Positions 22,381-33,053 of a stretch of 64,000 bases of DNA are shown here, piece after piece. The notes below the pieces were generated by a model. That model saw only the letters and a list, made by a program, of their open reading frames with translations. It made no database searches and was not told the DNA's origin. The number at the start of each line of letters is the position of its first letter. Positions within the stretch are counted from its first letter, which is position 1. Location: contig JABYQQ010000009.1 in assembly GCA_022605405.1 (NCBI GenBank), positions 372,001 through 436,000 on the forward strand. Direction: 5' to 3'. The stretch is from Earliella scabrosa (taxonomy: Eukaryota; Basidiomycota; Agaricomycetes; Polyporales; Polyporaceae). Made by a program: the position numbers and the translations under genes.

Positions 22381-22404
22381 GGTTATGAGCCCTGCGCTCT
22401 GACC
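22381..22404 (+). promoter_or_regulatory. Copia-1 primer-binding site (half Met-tRNA type)
   Basis: GGTTATGAGCCCTGCGCTCT and the next four bases lie immediately after the LTR. Their complement contains GAGCGCAGGGCTCATAACC, which is the D-stem/anticodon-arm region of a CAT-anticodon tRNA rather than a tRNA 3' end. Priming by an internally cut 5' half of initiator tRNA-Met is known for Ty1/Copia relatives such as Drosophila copia. Copia-2 has the identical sequence at 30841-30864. Confidence 0.75.
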
Positions 22405-22901
22405 GGTTGCTACTTCGTCGACATCTCTGTGCGCACACCTTTCTTCTCGTCGACCCACTGCCCGTGCTCCCTCCACCTTTCCTCACCTCTTGACTGTGCC
22501 CGCCGACACTGCTGCCAGGGGGACATTCCTGCGCTTGTGATGCAGCCCTGAGCGCTTTTGTGTAGTTGTCGCGTAGCTAAGTACTGTTGTACAGCCTGTT
22601 GTGCTCTCGAGGCATTTGGGCTTTCAGGTATCCCTCTGCCAGGCCACGCACTTGCGCCCACCAGCAGTTGTATCCGGGGTGCTTATCACCTTTGGAAACG
22701 GAGGACAACCGTGTAGACCCTCCTTACCATACCCTTTGCTCTCGTATAGCTACTATAGTTTTTCTGGGCACAGTTGGCAACTTCTATCCAGATTGTCGGG
22801 ATCTCCAGCTTCCTGACTCTCTTGGCTCACCTCAATAGGTGTTCCCATCTACCGTTCCGCACGTGGCATCGTCAATCATCGCACCCTTCTAGACCACAGT
22901 T

Positions 22902-25900
22902 TTGGAGCCGACACCAGCATCTCCTCCCTCCGAGGCTGAAGTCGAGGATCTTGTTGACTCGTCATCGTCATCAGAATCCTCAGACTATTCACCAACTGAG
23001 AACTCTTGTCAGTCCCTTCCCCACATCTACGACGAGGACGCCCAAAACGACACCCATCTCTTTGATCACTTCTGGTACGACTGTGCTAGAAGTATCTGTC
23101 CTCATCGATATAACGGTGTTCCTATCTGGGAAGGAGACTCTTATCCAAGATCCTTCAGGTGGTCCCATATCTCTTCGGTTCAGGAGGATCCAGATTTCCT
23201 TGCTGGAGTCAATACAGTTCTTTCAGTCGCATCAGACACACCCTATACCACTCCGCTCCCAAGTCCTCCTCTTCCTCAAATCATCCTAACCCCTGCTACT
23301 CCGGAGGTTAATCCAGAGCCAGTCGAGACTCTCCCTCCTCTCGTCGAGCTAGCTCCTCTTGTTGCACCACCGCTTTTACCGGCTGCTCCGGTAACAACAA
23401 CTGTAGACTTCTTAGAGGACTATCTCGACTCGTCACACTTTCTTTTATCAGTCATGGGAGACGTCAAGCTTGACTCTATCCCTTCCCTTTCGTCGGCTAA
23501 CCAGTACACCGACTGGTCTGCCAAGATGAAGGGCTACTTCATCTTTATGGGCTGCTGGGACGTCGTCAATGCCAAAACCGCTCGTCCAACCGCTGCTGAC
23601 AAGCAGGAGGCGTGGGACAAGCTTAACGGGCAGGCTCGCGGCATGATGTACATGCGGGTCGCTCAGAGCTTCCATTACATTCTCGACGCGGAAGTTACCG
23701 AGACAACTGGTAGTGGTCAGTCCGCAACTACTACAACTCGCGAACAGACCGCAGCCGAGATGTGGAAGTCCCTAAAGGACAAATTTGGCACACCCAACAG
23801 CGCTCATGTCTGGGGTCAGTTCGAGTCCCTTGTGGCTGAACCTTGGATGAACGAGCAGAAGCCCCTCCAAGATCAGATGATGCGTATTGTCAACCGCATG
23901 GATGACATCACCAAGAACAAGGTGACACTCTCTGCTCAGATGAAGGCCCTTCTTCTTCTGTCAAAGATTCCGGAGTCCTAGCGGTCTATGGTCTCTGCGC
24001 TCATGGCGACCATTGATGTTGATAAGATCAGTGTCGAGGACATCATGTCCAAGACCTTGGCTGAGGAGTCGCTGCGCAAGGCCGGACAGTCTGCCAACCG
24101 GGTCTCGCAGACCAAGCCCAAGCCTAAGGGCCCTTGCTCTCACTGCGGTGGCTCTAATCACCATGAGTCTAACTGCTGGGACAAACACCCCGAGAAGAAG
24201 CCCAAGGGCAAAGGCAAGGGAAAGGCTAAGGCAAAGGACAAGGACAAAGGGAATAACAAGGACAATCAGCCCCATGCGCATACCATCGTCGAGTCTCAGT
24301 CTGTAAATGTAGTTGCATCGTCTAACATTGTTGGTTCTTTCTACCCCGAGGCCCTCGTTGCCTCTAGTGAGAACTGGACTGCATGGCTGATGGACTCAGG
24401 TGCCTCTCAACACATCACGGGCGACCTAGGTGACTTCTCCGAGTATCAACCATTTGATACGCCGATCAGCTTCTCTACTGCTGATGCGAGCAATGCGATC
24501 CTTGCTCTCGGAAAGGGTACGGTCCGTGGTAACACTTGGGTTGATGGTGACAAAGTTCCGATCGCGCTCACCCATGTGTACTACATCCCGAAGTTGAGAG
24601 GTCGTATCTTCTCGACAGGCACTATTGAGCGCAACGGGTACTCCCTTGTCCAAGGAGATGGGAAGATGTGCATCTTTGACAAGCTGCCTGAAGGCGCTGT
24701 CAAGTTTGGTTCGACGATCCATATCAAGGGTCGTAAGATCCTTGAAGCGGAGTATAATGTCCTGAGCAATATCTACTGGACTAAGCTCGAACTTCACAAT
24801 GGCCAGCAGATTCATCTTAATGTCAGCCGTTTTGGTACCTTGCATCGTCGCTTTGGTCATGTCGGCAAAGACGCGCTGCGCCATCTCCCGAAGAACGTCC
24901 GAGGGGTTGACTCAGTTGATTCCCCTGAAGACGAAGATGAACCGTGCGAGGGATGTGCCTGGGGCAAATCCACTCGTCTCCCCTTCCCGCCTTCTGAGAA
25001 GCATGCTACGGAACCACTTGAGCTCGTTCACACCGATCTTGATGGCCCGATGCGCACACAAGCTATCGGAGGTTACAAGTATTTCGCCGGTTTCATTGAT
25101 GACTACTCCGGACTTGCCCGTGCTTATTACCTTAAGTCGAAGTCGGATGCGTTCCAAGCGTTCCTCGACTACAAGGCGTGGGCTGAGACCCAGACAGATC
25201 GAAAGATCAAGAAGGTCCGCTCGGACCGAGGGGGAGAATACACTTCTACCGAGTTCTCTGAGCTTCTTCGTTCGCACGGGATTGAGCATCAGAAGACCAT
25301 GCCTGGCTCTCCGCAACAGAATGGATGCGCTGAGCGCTGGAACCGTACTATCGTTGAAAAGGCCATGTCTATGCTCCATCAGGCAGGTCTTAGTCATGGT
25401 TTCTGGCAACTCGCCGTTGATGCAGCCGTTCATATCTACAATCGTCAACCAATGCGTCGACACAAATGGCAATGCCCCATCACTAAGTGGGACGGAACTG
25501 TTCCGGACGTCTCCTACTTCCGAGTGTTTGGGTGCAAAGCCTTTGTACACGTGCAGAAGGCAAAGCGCGAAGGGAAACTCGACAAGAAGGCTGTTGAGAT
25601 GATCTTCGTGGGGTATGAGTCTGGTTCCAAGGGGTATAAGTTTTGGAATCCAGCCAACCGCTCTATCGTAGTGTCTCGCGATGTGACATTCGATGAAGAG
25701 TCTTTCCCTGCGCGTAAACTCCCCGGCAACCATCCTGTTACCCCGGATGACCATCCGTTCCCAGATGATCAGTCTGATAAGGCTTCCGAAGCCGATGTCG
25801 ACGGTCATGAGGACGTTCTCCATCCAGAGATTGTTCCTGAACTCCCAGATTTACCACCTGACCCTCCAGTGGATGCTCAGCCACCTCCAGCTGAAGCGCC

Positions 25901-28900
25901 TCCTCCAGCCGATGCCCCTGCTCCTCCTCCGCCACAACCACCTCAACCGTCTGCTGTACCTCCGCCTAAGCCTGCTCACAAGCGAGGACGTCGCCCTCCA
26001 GTGGGAGAACAGCCTCCCAGCCTTGCGCGTGATCGACCACGGCGTGATAATGCGGGTAAACAGTCTGAGTCGAAGACTCGCGATAATGTGTATGGCGATG
26101 AGCCACCGGCTAAAGTCGATGCCCGGACTGATCCGGATGGCACGCAGCGGGAGGACCAAGCACTTCTCATGTTTTTCATGGCATCTCAGTACAAAACTGG
26201 CATTCCTAATTCCCACAAGGAAGCCATGAAGTTGCCTGAAGCTGAGAAATGGTGCGATGCAGAGAAAGCAGAGTATGACTCCTTGCTCGAGAATAAGACT
26301 TGGGTTCTCGTCCCTCGTCCGAAAGATCGGCACGTGGTCTCTAACCGCTGGGTCTATGACATAAAGCACGATGGGCGGTACAAAGCTCGTCTAGTTGCTA
26401 AGGGTTTCACTCAGGTGTGGGGCGAGGATTATCACGAGACCTTCTCTCCGGTAGCGCGGTTTGAGTCTATCCGGTACCTTCTTGCGCATGCAGCGCTTGA
26501 GGACTGGGACATCGAGTCAATGGATGTTAAGACCGCGTTTCTTAATGGTGATCTGGATGAGGAGATCTACATGGAACAACCAGAGGGTTGGGTCGTTCCT
26601 GGCAAGGAGGATCACGTCTGTCTGCTGAAAAAGGCAATCTATGGTCTTAAGCAGGCATCCCGTCAGTGGAACGTGAAAATCCACCAGTCACTCATTAATC
26701 TGGGATTTAAACGGACCTATTCCGATGCCGGGATCTACGTATATCGGCGACAAGGGGGAGATCACGTCACTATTGTCGTTCTTTATGTCGACGATCTACT
26801 ACTCCTCGGCGATTAGCCTGGCCACATACAGCACGTGAAGCGTTCACTTTCTAAGCAGTACAAGATGACGGACTTGGGATCAGTTCAGCGCTTCCTTGGT
26901 CTTCGCATCACTCGTGACCGAGCCTTTCGGATTATCGAGATTGACCAGGAAGAGTACATCCAGTCTGTCCTTGAGCGCTTTCACATGGCCGACTGTAAGC
27001 CGTCGCGTACCCCTCTCCCTGCGGGTGCTGTTCTAGAGTCATCTGAGCAGACCGCCACCGATGCATTGCGGAAGCGTTATCAGAGCTTGATTGGCAGTCT
27101 TCTATACGCCATGCTCGGTACGCGGCCCGACATAGCCTTTGCCGTCACACGGCTTTCAAAGTTCAATGCCAATCCCTCAGACGCACATTTACATTACGCC
27201 AAGTACATCCTTCGTTATCTTCAGGGTACTAAGGGCTACCGGCTGCGCTATAAGGGAGTGTCTAACGACGGTCTGATCTCGTACTCCGACTCAGACTGGG
27301 CTGAAGACCGTGATGATAGGCATTCTACCTCTGGCTTCATCTTCCTGATGGCAGGTGCTGCTATATCGTGGGCATCGAGACGTCAGCCTACCATTTCGCT
27401 TTCCTCGACCGAAGCGGAATATAAAGCGGCCTCTGACACTTGTCGTCAATTGGTGTGGCTGAGGACGTTCGGTGAAGAACTCGGTGATGACATGTCTTGA
27501 CCAACCCCCATGTGTCTTGACAATCAGGGGTCTATCTTTCTGTCTGTCAATCCCATGATCGACCGCCGAACGAAGCACATCGAGGTTAGATACCACTTCA
27601 TTCGTGAACAGGTTGAACTGGGATCTACCGAGATCTTCTATGTCGCAACTGCAGATCAATTACATCAGGAAAAACCCCCCTAGCCAATTAGCGCTAATTG
27701 TGTTCCATTATCAGACATTGACTGCTACTTGTCTAATATTCTGACCATTATCACGACTTGACCACATATTAGTGCTATTCGCTTTTTGAGGCTCACATTT
27801 AGAGCATTGTTGTTGTCATTTGATCCCATATTAACTCTACCAGTGGACAATACATACGGAAGGACTGATACTTGAAGTCGGCATTGATATGAGTGCCCTA
27901 TAAGCACTTTGTTCTAGTCTCACTATAACACAATTACGCATTATGTAGTCGGCACCGGGCGCTACAAGAGGATAATGCTCGAAAATGCTAAGTCTTTTGT
28001 TTGTCCATGTTTACCCCAGAGTCCAAGCAACGCGTCAGTCAAGGCGCTTATGGACACGTCACTTCCCTTCGTCCCTCTTCTACCTCTCTTCTGCAGGACT
28101 CTGCTTCCTTCTAGCGGGCACATCTCAGAGCACCCTTCCAACGGCGCGGTGGACTGGGTGCCAAACGGCATCATCACGGAGCGGGTCAAGGGCGTGGGGG
28201 TGAAACGACAAGAGGAGGATGTCGTCATTGGGTTGCCATCTGTAAGTGCTCCGTCCCTACGTTGTGCTGACAAGCTTGTATCCTACGACGCCAACTCGCT
28301 CCCTGGAAGGCTGCAGCCATCGTTAGGTCTGACTTGCGCCCCATCCTGCCACCCCTCCCTGTACCCGCATGCGTGATTCAGACCCCGAGCCACCCTCTCC
28401 TCTCCCAGCCTATCTCGCAGCGACGACGGCCCGTGCCTGAACCGGTCTCATATCATGATTGTGCAGCTTCAATGGGCATAGGCGAGGTGTCGATGAGCCA
28501 GGTGCGTGCTTTACAACGAGTCTGAGCAACGACTGTGCCAGCTGTCACCATCGCCCCCGAGCTGCTGCCGTCCAGGTAGCAACGGCGCCCAACTTGTGCA
28601 CGAGGCCCGCATGTTCCAGTTCATGCACTCGTCGCCCTCGTTGGAGTCCTCGACATTCCGGACCTCGCTGAGCTCTTGCTTACCGTTCTCATGTAGTGGG
28701 AGGAGAGCGGGCTCCTCGTTGCACGGTGCATGACTGCACACGACCGTCCCTCCAGCACCTCGACCGCAACTGGACCGCTTCTGGAGAGACAAAGGTGAGT
28801 ATCCTCTCTCTCTCTCCGTCCCACTTGAACGTTGACGTGCTGGATATGGTGCAGGTATATCTTGTGCGACATGTGCTTGCTCCTCGTGTGCGAGCAGCAT

Positions 28901-29338
28901 TCCACCGTTGCACAGGTTAGCGCGGCGTGTCTGTTCCTGTCCGGGTAGACACTTGTAGATAGTATGGCCTCGTTTCTTGACGCTGATCTACGTGCTGAGC
29001 AATATAGTCCCTTTCCTATCTTAACTGTGTGCGAATGCGTGAAATTCAAAGTCAACTGCATGTCTATCAATCTGTACATTGTCGGTAATTGTTGAAACAT
29101 TAGTGCCAAATAGCTACTTGTTACCGCAACTTGTGCTACTTTAGCACCCCACCTTTACAAAACGGTTAAAATGCTATACTGTGAGATTTAGCTCTATTAT
29201 CAGCTCAATAGCGACGATTACCTCTAATCAGCAGGGGGGGTTTTTCCTGATGTAGCTGATTCCCTGACTAAGAATGTGCCCTTAGCCATTCTATCCAAGT
29301 TCACTCAGGAGATTGGACTAGTTGCTGTAGTATCTTGA
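22902..29338 (+). pseudogene. Copia-1 gag-pol, three in-frame stops and a DNA-element insertion
   Basis: One frame runs through the body. A Pro/Ser-rich N-terminal extension precedes gag (Met at 23454 area), followed by the zinc knuckle CSHCGGSNHHESNC, protease LMDSGASQH, integrase with SDRGGEY and SPQQNG, RT ending YVDDLLLLG, and RNase H with SDSDWAEDRDD. In-frame stops lie at 23979-23981 (TAG, within gag), 26814-26816 (TAG, just after the RT YVDD box) and 27498-27500 (TGA, near the C terminus). The last coding part is split by the TA-flanked element (27663-29252) and ends at 29336-29338. Compared with Copia-2 no frameshift is visible. As it stands it cannot make a full polyprotein without readthrough. 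Confidence 0.85.
27663..29252. mobile_element. Non-autonomous DNA element with TA target duplication, inside Copia-1
   Basis: 18-bp perfect terminal inverted repeats CATCAGGAAAAACCCCCC are flanked by TA (27661-27662, 29253-29254). Removing 1,590 bp plus one TA rejoins the Copia coding frame exactly. No transposase motif is visible. The interior at about 27975-28920 is GC-rich and contains intron-like GTAAGT...and GTGAGT...CAG pairs, unlike its AT-rich ends, suggesting a captured host segment that I could not identify. A 16-bp palindrome CAATTAGCGCTAATTG lies near the left end. Confidence 0.8.
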
Positions 29339-29349
29339 ACGAGTGGGAG

Positions 29350-29953
29350 TGTTGAAAGAGCGCTTACACGGTCATGTGACCACGGGTGAAGCAGGCTTCG
29401 AAATGGCACCAACCTCTGGTACCCAGTGCCAAATCGAAGCCGGTCTGTTCCGATTGGCGCTTATTTCCCAATAAGGAAATAAGCTGTGCACTTGATACTT
29501 ACCTACTATACATGGATTTCTTCGCATCTGTACTATGTTTCCTACTGTACATAGCTACTTCTCCACATAGGCTGTGCGTTCTACGATACTCCAGAAGTCT
29601 CCAGACTCACTGTATGACTCAGAATATGCTTGTCTCTTACTCAGAATATTCTTGGCTATTATTCATAGCTTCATGTGACAGCTTCATACGATTACTCATT
29701 CACTTCGTCTCTTAGTATATAAGCTGTCGTCTCTCGTTCGTCGCTCTTCAGTCGTTCGCTCACTGACTGAAGAGTAAGTCCCCTTACATACTATGCTTGC
29801 TTATTAGTTACTGATTAGTACTTGTAGTCGTCTACTCGTCTGACTTACAGGTACTACACATCTATGCAATCTAGTCGTTCGCTCACTGACTGAAGATCGT
29901 CTACTCGTCTGACTTACAGTCGGCTCCCTGCCTTCCAGGTCTGAAGTTCATCA
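29350..29953 (+). repeat. Copia-1 3' LTR
   Basis: Same length as, and no difference seen from, the 5' LTR at 21777-22380, including the TATA box, stem-loop and terminal repeats. Confidence 0.93.
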
Positions 29954-29970
29954 TGTATAAACATACCGGT

Positions 29971-30249
29971 CTATTCCCACCGCGTTCCCGCTCCCCCGTG
30001 CCTCGCCATCGACGAGGATTACTCGCGCGGCCAGTCCGCCTGCTCGCGCAGGCCAGAAGAGGAGTGCGCCGGCCATCCTCCCGCCCTCTCCTGAGAAGGC
30101 TCAGAAGCGGCAAGATTCCTATAGTATCCATTAGTATTCCCCGGGTATCTATGTACATACAAGCTAGTATATAACCTGTAACTCCGAGCGCTCCGTTCGC
30201 GACGCGAAAGAGGCACGGGGCGTTGAGTGCAACGACGACGAAGAGAGTG
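29971..30249. repeat. MULE right terminal inverted repeat
   Basis: Inverted copy of 18272-18548. It is separated from the transposase gene by Copia-1 and its outer 2 bp overlap the start of the Copia-2 LTR. Confidence 0.85.
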
Positions 30250-32344
30250 TTGAACTATGGACTATAGACGCGCATTGGGCGCTATGGGCACTGCTTCTTA
30301 CGATAGGATCTATAGGCTGTGCTTCTTTCTTTCCATATTAGGTATACGTTGTACGATACACATGGTTACTAGGCTTCTCTTTTGTCCAGTCCATTCCAGT
30401 GCGTTCTTCTACGCTCCGGACTCTTCTTAGACAGCTCTAGGTCGTCCTTGTGACCATACTTCTTTCTCCATTTGTCGTTACCTTTGTTCTGTCTGAGTCA
30501 TCCTTCGTCTCTCCTTACTCATCCTCGACTCACTCTGACTCAGACACATCACATGCTCTCCTTATTGTCGCTTACTCATGCAGCTCCTGTACGGTATATA
30601 AGGAGGACTCTCTGGGACTCGTCTCCTCAGTCTTTCATTCACTGACTGAGGAGTAAGTACACATCTTACCTATGCGTTCTATGCTCTTACTTACAAGTAC
30701 CTGTGTAGCTTGTCTGTCCGCTCACTTACTAGGTACTTGGCATTATGCTAATTAAGTCTTTCACTCACTGACTGAGGACTTGTCTGTCCGCTCACTTACT
30801 AGTCGCTTGCGACATCGCCTCACAGGTTCTCACTCCATCAGGTTATGAGCCCTGCGCTCTGACCGTTGCTAGTCGTCAGATCGCGCGCACCCGACGACTT
30901 CTACCCTCGTGCACATCCTCCACTAACTCCTTAGCTCTTGACTGTGCCCGCTGACACTGCTGCCAGGGGGACATTCCTGCGCTCGTGACGCAGCCCTGAG
31001 CGCTCTTTAGTAGTCACATAGCTCGTAGTATCGTTGTACCACCTATTGTGCTCTCGAGGCACATGGGTCTTTTGGATATCCCTCAACCAGGCCACGCACT
31101 TGCGCCCGCCAGCTGTTGTATCCGGGGTGTCATCACCTTTGGAGCCGGAGGACAACCGTTCGGACCCTCCTTACGATACCATTTTTATACGTACATCGTA
31201 GCAGACTCTTTCAGGGCACAGTTGGCAACTTCTACCCTTGGCATTAGCATATCCGACTTGCTAGTGTTAAGGTTCACCTCAACAGGTGTTCATCTCTACG
31301 TTGCCTTTGCACGAGGCTTCCCAAATCATCGCATTCCTGAACCTTTCGCAACGACATGGTGGCTTCATCAGACGACGAACCGTTTGATTGCAGTCACTGT
31401 TACCATCGGTACGACTCTGTCGACCATAGGAACGTCTTCTGGGACGAGTCAGAAAGAAAGTGGTATAACTGCGACCGACAACCGTGTCCTAACCGGGAGT
31501 CAGAAGTAGTTCCTCCAGACAACCACACTTGTTATCGTCGCCATATCGCTGTCGCCCCTGGTCAAGTCTGCCGACCAATCACACCGGACACATCCTCATC
31601 ATCCTCATCCCCTGCTTCGTCTGAGCACGAAGTTGAAGACATTCTCAACAATCCTACGGAAGCTCCTGTCCCAACTCCTCTTCCTTCCATTGTCATCTCT
31701 CCTCCTACGCCTACACAGACAACTCTCCCTCCTCTACCAGCTCTAGATCTCATCGTCAACCAGCCTGACTCAACCGACTTCATCTACTCCTTCACCATGT
31801 CGGAAGCCGGAATGGAAAAGAGTCTTCCTCAGCTCCATGGGCAGGAAGGCTACAAGGAATGGGCTCGTCAGATGAAGGGCTATCTCATGATGATCGATGC
31901 ATGGGATATCGTCAGCGGCACAGAGAGTCAACCAGCTGCCACTGATGCGGCTGGTCTCAAGGATTGGAAGAAGAGAGATTCCCGTGCAAGTGGTATCCTC
32001 ATGTACAAAACCACTGCCGAGGTAGCCAAGTGCTATGAAGGGAAGAACACCTCGAAGGAGATCTGGGATGCCCTGAATACGACCTACGAGAAGACCGACA
32101 ACGGGTACAGTTTCTCCTGCTTCGAACGGCTTCTCAACTACCCTCGTTTCAACGAGAACAAGTCAATCGTCGACCAGGTCCAAACCTTCATCGGGCTGAT
32201 GAATGAGCTGACCACAGGCTCCACCAACACCCTCGCCGAACATATCAAGGTCTACTGGCTCTTCTCCAAGATGCCGGATTCCTATCGCCCATCGATCTCC
32301 ACTATCCTCCACACCACGGCTGAGACGGACCTGACCCTTGAAAA

Positions 32345-33053
32345 TAGTGTTGCAGGGTCCAGTCCTACGACCGGTCGAGAACTGCAAAATGACCTGACCA
32401 GAACTGAAAAGAACCAGACCAGAACTGAAAAATTATCAGTCAAGTTATTGGTTCAGTTCCAGTTATTTTTTTCAGCCGTATGTCAGAACCGGTCCATAAC
32501 CGGTCCCAACCGGTCATGAACTGGTACAAATAGTACCCCATATTGTAGCCAATAATTCTACGATTCCAACGGTATATAACACTATATATTTTGAATGGGA
32601 ACTGAGTGTGCTAGAATCAAAATAAACTTGCCCATTTTGGGACAGATGGGCTGTCTTTCTGGCTGACAAATGCTGACACACCCAATCTGGTAGCCGGGTC
32701 CAGCCACTAAGCGCCCGCGGAAAACTCCGAAAACAAACCATCTGTCCCAATATGGGCAAGTTTATTTTGAACATAGGAGATTCAGTTTTGATCTAAAACA
32801 TATAGTTATATATACCGTTAGATTCCCACGGCTCTGGGCTACGTTTTCAGAAAAAGATAAAATTTCAGCACAGCCGCTTTTCAACCAGTCAAGGACCGGT
32901 CATAACCAAGAACCGGACCGAGGTTCAGTTCGGTTATGGTAGAACCGAACATTTGGTCCAGTTCTCTCAAATTGGACTGGTCAAGTTCGGTTAAAAGTCC
33001 GGTTATCTCCGGAGAGGTCAAAAAACCGAACTTGACCGGACCCTGCAACACTA
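32345..33053. mobile_element. Non-autonomous hAT-type element in Copia-2 gag
   Basis: Ends TAGTGTTGCAGGGTCC and its inverse, flanked by a perfect 8-bp duplication CTTGAAAA (32337-32344 and 33054-33061), the signature of hAT elements. Length 709 bp. Subterminal parts carry many ACCGGTC and AACCAGAACTG-like words in both orientations, as is usual for transposase-binding regions. No transposase is encoded. Element plus duplication is 717 bp, so the host frame is kept in phase but is stopped inside. Confidence 0.88.
32618..32769. mobile_element. Palindromic MITE nested inside the hAT-type element
   Basis: CAAAATAAACTTGCCCATTT and the following GGGACAGATGG are inverted at 32738-32769 with two mismatches; total 152 bp. 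Its GC-balanced centre contrasts with the AT-rich surroundings. Ends and duplication were not resolved to the base. Confidence 0.7.

Larger units (their letters stand above)
21777..29953 (+). mobile_element. Copia-1 LTR retrotransposon, recent insertion
   Basis: Two 604-bp LTRs (21777-22380 and 29350-29953), each TGTTGAAAG...TTCATCA, look identical by eye, and both are flanked by TGTAT (21772-21776, 29954-29958). A primer-binding site follows the 5' LTR and a GAACGAGTGGGAG purine tract precedes the 3' LTR. Domain order protease-integrase-RT-RNase H places it in Ty1/Copia. It is inserted into the MULE, and is itself interrupted by a DNA element at 27663-29252. Confidence 0.93.
18272..30249 (-). 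mobile_element. MULE (Mutator-like) DNA transposon split by Copia-1
   Basis: Two long inverted repeats bracket this region: 18272-18548 and 29971-30249, matching almost base for base over about 277 bp with their outer ends reading CTCTCTTCGTCGTCGT-YGCACTC. Removing Copia-1 (21777-29953 plus one copy of its TGTAT duplication) leaves about 3.8 kb containing one transposase gene, the size and form of a Mutator-like element. The right outer end touches the 5' LTR of Copia-2 (from 30248), so a host target duplication cannot be seen and the true outer boundary is uncertain. Confidence 0.8.
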
